This document shows, piece after piece, positions 7,251-10,793 of a stretch of DNA of 10,793 nt. Position 1 is the stretch's first letter. Each line of letters opens with the position of its first letter. Origin of the DNA: JAWLGW01 sp964569055 (GTDB lineage Bacteria > Planctomycetota > J058); assembly GCA_964569055.1 (NCBI GenBank), contig CAZMSZ010000263.1, positions 1 to 10,793 of the forward strand, given 5' to 3'. Below the pieces are notes generated by a model that was not told the DNA's origin, ran no database searches, and saw only the letters and a program-made list of their open reading frames with translations. The translations under genes were made by a program, and so were the position numbers.

Positions 7251-8398
7251 CGCAGGAGCGCCGCGGCGAGCGCGAGCCACAGCGCGAGGAGGGCGGCGCG
7301 ACGCAGCCAGCTCAGGGCGGGCGAGACCTCGGCGCGCAGGGCCGCGCGGGCCAGCGGCTCGCCCTCGTGACGGAACACCGGGTTGGTGAACAGCTGCGTC
7401 CCGCGCGTCTCGGCCTCGACGCGCACGTAGGTGTCCTCGGGCGCGAGCTCGTAGCGCGCGCTGGCGACGCCCTCGAGCTCCAGCAGCGTCCGCCCGCCCT
7501 GCCCCACGAAGCGGAGCTCGTCGGCGGGCTCGGCCAGGGTCACCTCGAGCGCGCCGGCGCGCACGCCCACGTCCACCAGCGCGTTGGGCCGCTCGCGCGA
7601 GCGGCTCGCGACCGAGTAGAACCGCCCGCGCCGCAGCGCCTCCAGCCCGGCCTCGGGCGTGCGCGCCTCGGCGTGGATCCGCGTCCAGCCGAGCGGGAAG
7701 TCGCGCTCGACCTCGAGGTCGTGGAGGTCGTCGGCGCACACGCCCCACACCAGCCGGCCGGCCGAGAGGGCCGCGTCCCAGAACGCGTAGGCGCGCGCCT
7801 GGTTGGTGCGCACCTCGACGGCGTGGTAGCCGCAGACCTCGGCCATCTCCCCCAGGCTGAGCGGGTCGCGCTGGTTGAGGTGGTTCAAGAACACCAGCGC
7901 CGCCTCGCCCCGCAGCCGGTCGATCAGGTACTGCTGCCCGTCGGTGGTCGGCAGGAGCGGCTGGTCGAGCCAGGTCGTCGCCCGCGCGCCGAGCACCGTG
8001 CGGTGCGCCTTGAACAGCCCCCAGCCGTGCTCGTAGGCGGGCAGGTACAGGGGCTCCTCGGGGCCGGGCGGCGTGACCCAGTGGTAGTTGGTGAGCGGGT
8101 AGACGTCGTAGCCCGCGTCGCGGTACGCGGCGCGCACGGCGGCCGGGGACTGCGCCCCCGAGAAGATCTGCAGCGGGTGCTCGGAGTGGGCGTGCGTGTT
8201 GGCGCGCAGCCACACCCCGCTCGGGCCCGCGTAGGGGTCGTGCCAGCGCGGGCCGCTGAACGGGGTCGCCGGCGGGTAGACGTACCACGGCGGGAGCGCC
8301 ACGTGGAGCAGCAGCGCGCCCGCGAGGGTCAGGAGCGCGCCCCGCGCGAGCGCCCGCGCGACGCGACGACCCCGGCTGGTCGTGAGCTCCCCAGGCAT
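7190..8398 (-). CDS. Membrane-anchored PHP-domain metallohydrolase, CehA/McbA-like
   Basis: This protein has 402 residues from ATG 8398, chosen because AGGAG (8405-8409) lies 6 bases upstream; the longer open frame to 8518 adds only a basic low-complexity stretch. An N-terminal helix (ARGALLTLAGALLLHVALP, about 19-37) should be a signal anchor, and a second helix lies near the C-terminus (AALLALWLALAAALL). The body between them is probably extracytoplasmic. PHP-type metal ligands are visible, in altered form: THAHSEH (His69, His71), TNYHW (His106), LVFLNHLN (His173), AVEVRTN (Glu195) and CADDLHD (Asp223/224, His226). RRGRFYSVAS and the later beta-rich part ending in LFTNPVFRHEG resemble CehA/McbA-type PHP proteins, some of which hydrolyse phosphoesters or carbaryl. 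The substrate is unknown. It is divergent from the GT2 gene and converges on the GT-C gene. Confidence 0.85.
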   Translation of the reverse strand: MPGELTTSRGRRVARALARGALLTLAGALLLHVALPPWYVYPPATPFSGPRWHDPYAGPSGVWLRANTHAHSEHPLQIFSGAQSPAAVRAAYRDAGYDVYPLTNYHWVTPPGPEEPLYLPAYEHGWGLFKAHRTVLGARATTWLDQPLLPTTDGQQYLIDRLRGEAALVFLNHLNQRDPLSLGEMAEVCGYHAVEVRTNQARAYAFWDAALSAGRLVWGVCADDLHDLEVERDFPLGWTRIHAEARTPEAGLEALRRGRFYSVASRSRERPNALVDVGVRAGALEVTLAEPADELRFVGQGGRTLLELEGVASARYELAPEDTYVRVEAETRGTQLFTNPVFRHEGEPLARAALRAEVSPALSWLRRAALLALWLALAAALLRQRGSREAGGETAGEQRNST

Positions 8399-8404
8399 GC
8401 CATG

Positions 8405-8409
8405 CTCCT
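8405..8409 (-). promoter_or_regulatory. Ribosome binding site fixing the start of the PHP gene
   Basis: AGGAG on the minus strand ends 6 bases before ATG at 8398. It excludes the longer start at 8518, which would also run over the GT2 start on the other strand. Confidence 0.7.
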
Positions 8410-8466
8410 GGCGGCCGGGTCCCCCGGCTGGGTGGCGGCGGCGGTGGTGCCGGCGCCGAAGCAGAG

Positions 8467-8472
8467 TACGAT
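8467..8472 (+). promoter_or_regulatory. Weak candidate -10 element for the GT2 gene
   Basis: TACGAT, 38 bases before the ATG, lies in the 112-bp divergent gap (8399-8510). It is followed by CCTGGCC, resembling the TACCGT-CCTGCGCC stretch before the GT-C gene. No convincing -35 is seen. Confidence 0.2.
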
Positions 8473-8495
8473 CCTGGCCGCCCCCCGGACAGCGC

Positions 8496-8501
8496 GAGGA
8501 G
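8496..8501 (+). promoter_or_regulatory. Ribosome binding site of the GT2 gene
   Basis: GAGGAG stands 9 bases before ATG 8511 and supports that start over the longer open frame to 8382, whose extra residues are Arg/Pro-rich and unlike the family. Confidence 0.65.
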
Positions 8502-8510
8502 CCGGGCCGC

Positions 8511-9323
8511 ATGACCAAGCCGTTCGTCCCGCCCAGGCCCGAGCGCCCGCTGCTGTCGGTCGTGATCCCGGCCTACAACGAGGCGACCCGGATCGTGGGC
8601 TCCCTCGAGCAGGTCAGCGCCTTCTTGGCCGAGCAGCCCTTCACCTGGGAGGTGCTCGTCATGGACGACGGCAGCGCCGACGCCACCGCCGAGCTCGTCG
8701 CCGCCTTCGCGGCGGAGCACCCGGGGATCCGCCTCGAGCGCCTGCCCCACGGCGGCAAGGGCGCCGCGCTCAAGGCCGGCATGGCCCGGGCGCGCGGGGA
8801 GTACCGCTTCATCTGCGACGCCGACCTCTCCATGCCGATCGAGCAGGTGACCCGCTTCTTGCCCGACGCGCTGGGCGGCGAGTTCGACGTCGCGATCGCC
8901 TCGCGCGAGCTCTCCGGCTCGCGCCGGATCGACGAGCCGGCCCGGCGCCACCTCATGGGGCGCGTGTTCAACGGGCTGGTCCAGCTCCTCGCCGTGCGCG
9001 GCCTCGCGGACACGCAGTGCGGCTTCAAGTGCTTCCGGGGCGAGGTGGCCGAGGAGCTGTTCGCCTACCAGCTCCTGGGCGGCTGGGCGTTCGACGTCGA
9101 GCTGCTGTTCATCGCCCGCCTGCGCGGCTACGGGATCCAGGAGGTCCCGATCGACTGGTACTACCGCGCCGAGAGCAAGGTCCGCCCGGTGCGCGACGCG
9201 CTCACCATGGCCGGCGACCTGCTCCGCCTGCGCTGGAACCACCTGCGCGGCCGCTACCGCGCGCGCGGCGCGGTCCCCGCGCCGGCGGCGGTCCCGGTCG
9301 CGGCCGCCCGCGCTCGAGCGTAG
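8511..9323 (+). CDS. GT2 glycosyltransferase, polyprenyl/dolichyl-phosphate glucosyltransferase-like
   Basis: This 270-residue GT-A fold enzyme (Glycos_transf_2) resembles Alg5 and bacterial DPG-synthase-like proteins, which put a hexose from UDP- or GDP-sugar on a polyprenyl phosphate at the cytoplasmic membrane face. Landmarks are LLSVVIPAYNEATRI (14-28), VLVMDDGSADATAELV (48-63), HGGKGAALKAGM (80-91), the DxD motif with context ICDADLSMPI (101-110), DTQCGFKCF (167-175), GWAFDVELLFIARLRGYGI (191-209) and EVPIDWYYRAESKVRP (211-226). No membrane helix is present, unlike two-helix GtrB/ArnC proteins. The tail after 250 is Ala/Pro/Arg-rich. The donor sugar cannot be told. The product type fits the donor needed by the ArnT-like enzyme upstream. 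Its stop is 8 bases from the end of the convergent kinase gene. Confidence 0.93.
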   Translation: MTKPFVPPRPERPLLSVVIPAYNEATRIVGSLEQVSAFLAEQPFTWEVLVMDDGSADATAELVAAFAAEHPGIRLERLPHGGKGAALKAGMARARGEYRFICDADLSMPIEQVTRFLPDALGGEFDVAIASRELSGSRRIDEPARRHLMGRVFNGLVQLLAVRGLADTQCGFKCFRGEVAEELFAYQLLGGWAFDVELLFIARLRGYGIQEVPIDWYYRAESKVRPVRDALTMAGDLLRLRWNHLRGRYRARGAVPAPAAVPVAAARARA

Positions 9324-9331
9324 GCGCTCCC

Positions 9332-10793
9332 TCAGGGCGAGAGCGCGACCCGCAGCCCCGACTCGACGGTGCGCTCATCCTCCCCCTCGCCCTGGCGGTG
9401 CGCCGGGCGCCAGGCTCGCTCCTTGCTGGTCTTGAAGCCGCCGCCCTTGCGGACCCGCTCGCCAGGCTGCTGCGCCGCGTCCTGCGTCCACTCCGTGGCG
9501 TTCCCCACCATGTCGAAGCAGCCGAACGGCGAGACGTTCTCGAGGGACGAGCCCACGCGCTGCGGGCCACCGTCGAGGTCGAGCTCGCTCGGGTCGGCCT
9601 CACCCCAGGGATACGTCCTGCCGTCGCGGCCGCGGGCAGCGTACTCCCACTCGTCCTCGGTCGGGAGGCGCAGCCCCGCCCACTCGCAGTAGGCCACCGC
9701 CTCGCGCCAGGTGACGTTGAGGGCGGGGTAACGGTCGCGGTCCCTCGCCTTGGTGTACTCGTATTCGGGGACGACCGCCACCTCCGCGCCGGTCCGACGT
9801 CCGTACTCCTGGAGCTGGCGCCAGGTCAGCTCGTACTTGCCCAGGAAGAAGCCGCGGGTGAAGCGCACTCGCCGCGCCGTCTCGCCCTCGCCGCACAGAC
9901 CCTCGCCCGGGGGGATCCAGCGCAGGAGCGAGCCGTCGCGCGCCCAGCGGTAGTCGCCGGGCTTCTCGCCGAACTCGAGCCCGGCGGGGAGCGGCAGCGC
10001 AGGCCGCTCGTCGGGCGCCAGGCGCGTGTACCAGCCCGGCGGCTCGGGCCGGGTGACCCGCAGCGTCGCCTCCGCGAGCGTCGCGCCGTCGGGGCCGAGC
10101 AGCTTCACGAGCAGGCTGAGCTCACCGAACTGCGTCAGCGGCAGCTCGAGCTCGAACGGCGCGCCCGCGCTGATCGGGCGCCGGGTCCCGTCGGGCAGCA
10201 GGAGCTCGCAGCCGGGCGGCCCCTCCGCCTGCCCCGCGAGCGTCACGCTGGCGCTCCAGATCTGCGAGCCGTCGACCGGCGCGGTGAGCTCCAGCGTGCC
10301 GGTGACGACGGGCGCCGGCGCCGCGGGAGCCGGCCCGGCGCCCCCGACCAGCGCGGCGCCCGCGCCCCCGAGCGCCACGAGCGCCAGCGCGAACAGGGGC
10401 AGGGCCACCGGGTTGCGCCGGCGCCAGCGGAGCAAGGTCGCGCTCACGCCCGACGCGGCCGTCGAGGGGGCCTCGCCCGCGAGCCAGCGCTCGAGGTCCT
10501 CGGCCAGCGCGAGCGCGCTCGGATAGCGGCGGGGCGGGTCCTTCTCCAGGCAACGCAGCACGATCGCCTCGAGGTCGGGGTCGATCCCGGCGCGCACCGC
10601 GGAAGGGGGCTCGGGCGCGCGGGCCAGCACCGCCTCCAGGACCTGCAGCACCGTCGTCCCTCCGAACGGCGCCTGGCCCGTCAGCAGGGCGTACAGCAGC
10701 GCGCCCAGGCCGTACACGTCAGCCCGCGGGTCGAGCGCGCTCGGGTTGGCGGCGGCCTGCTCGGGCGCCATGTAGGCGGGGGTGCCGAGCAGC
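9332..10793 (-). CDS. Receptor-type Ser/Thr kinase fused to an FGE-sulfatase-like domain, 5'-truncated
   Basis: The gene enters from the right edge. The first visible residues, LLGTPAYMAPEQ, are the activation segment end and APE motif of a Hanks-type kinase; catalytic lobes I-VII lie outside. Numbering from the in-window Met at 10771, kinase helices follow (DPRADVYGLGALLYALLTG 14-32, CLEKDPPRRYPSA 74-86), ending near 103. A basic stretch RWRRRN precedes one membrane helix (about 121-144), then an Ala/Pro linker, a beta-rich domain (about 156-240) that looks Ig-like, and an FGE-sulfatase-like domain (PF03781, about 277-479). The last shows GFFLGKYELTWRQLQEYG, YPALNVTWREAVAYCEWAGL, LPTEDEWEYAARGRDG, PFGCFDMVGNATEW, KGGGF and a terminal GLRVAL. 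Aligned by eye to human FGE, its two active-site cysteines are replaced by Thr447 and Ala453, so it is probably a binding or sensor domain, not an enzyme. Such kinase-FGE fusions are common in Planctomycetota and Myxococcota. Confidence 0.92.
   Translation of the reverse strand, partial: LLGTPAYMAPEQAAANPSALDPRADVYGLGALLYALLTGQAPFGGTTVLQVLEAVLARAPEPPSAVRAGIDPDLEAIVLRCLEKDPPRRYPSALALAEDLERWLAGEAPSTAASGVSATLLRWRRRNPVALPLFALALVALGGAGAALVGGAGPAPAAPAPVVTGTLELTAPVDGSQIWSASVTLAGQAEGPPGCELLLPDGTRRPISAGAPFELELPLTQFGELSLLVKLLGPDGATLAEATLRVTRPEPPGWYTRLAPDERPALPLPAGLEFGEKPGDYRWARDGSLLRWIPPGEGLCGEGETARRVRFTRGFFLGKYELTWRQLQEYGRRTGAEVAVVPEYEYTKARDRDRYPALNVTWREAVAYCEWAGLRLPTEDEWEYAARGRDGRTYPWGEADPSELDLDGGPQRVGSSLENVSPFGCFDMVGNATEWTQDAAQQPGERVRKGGGFKTSKERAWRPAHRQGEGEDERTVESGLRVALSP

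Noticed and set aside
8399..8518. 40-residue N-terminal extension of the PHP protein
   Set aside because: The added residues are His/Arg-rich low complexity, there is no ribosome site at 8518, and the shorter start has AGGAG at good spacing directly before a signal-anchor helix.
5424..9242. 1272-codon minus-strand open frame
   Set aside because: It is antisense to the well-supported GT-C and GT2 genes. Its product is Arg/Ala/Gln/His-rich low complexity without domains, an effect of stop-poor high-GC DNA.
9324..9331. Terminator between the convergent GT2 and kinase genes
   Set aside because: Only 8 bases separate the stops, and I see no stem followed by a T-run in either direction.
1..10793. 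Mobile element, CRISPR, tRNA or rRNA
   Set aside because: No transposase or integrase motifs, direct repeat arrays, cloverleaf or conserved rRNA stretches were seen on reading. Composition is even across the window, though 1800-2460 seems slightly less GC-rich.

Overview
The window is very GC-rich (roughly 70-75% by eye) and densely coded on both strands. It looks like bacterial chromosome, not phage or plasmid: I see no transposase, integrase, tRNA, rRNA or CRISPR array. The gene types point to a large-genome bacterium of the Planctomycetota or Myxococcota kind. They include a Ser/Thr kinase fused through a membrane segment to an FGE-sulfatase-like domain, a methyltransferase with a 'regulatory' domain, a CehA-like PHP protein and an uncharacterised small protein of a type I associate with those groups. 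This placement is inference; the window alone cannot decide between the two phyla.

Layout, left to right. (1) 1-1622, plus strand: the C-terminal ~540 residues of a transketolase, followed by a doubtful 48-codon ORF (1644-1790). (2) 5427-1793, minus strand: three genes in a row, 39-43 nt apart, that may form an operon. They are a secreted NlpC/P60- or CHAP-like cysteine peptidase, a SAM-dependent methyltransferase of the MethyTransf_Reg/PKMT type, and a small protein gene broken by a one-base frameshift. (3) 5577-7250, plus strand: an ArnT/PMT-type GT-C glycosyltransferase, divergent from the peptidase across a 149-bp gap that holds a GC-rich inverted repeat. (4) 8398-7190, minus strand: a membrane-anchored PHP metallohydrolase of the CehA/McbA type, whose end overlaps the end of the GT-C gene by 61 bp. 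(5) 8511-9323, plus strand: a GT2 enzyme resembling dolichyl-phosphate glucosyltransferase (Alg5/DPG synthase), divergent from the PHP gene. (6) 10793-9332, minus strand: a partial receptor-type Ser/Thr kinase with an extracytoplasmic FGE-like domain that lacks both catalytic cysteines of true formylglycine-generating enzymes.

How the genes may work together. The GT2 enzyme would be expected to charge a polyprenyl phosphate with a hexose, and the GT-C enzyme to use such a lipid-linked sugar outside the membrane. The two are therefore a plausible donor-maker/transferase pair for a glycolipid or glycoprotein. The PHP protein between them, probably facing the same compartment, could act on a phosphoester or glycan there. 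This is inference from neighbourhood only. I found no strong evidence of a wholly new system. The most notable points are the cysteine-less FGE domain on a kinase receptor, the frameshifted gene, the antisense overlap and the GT/PHP/GT arrangement.
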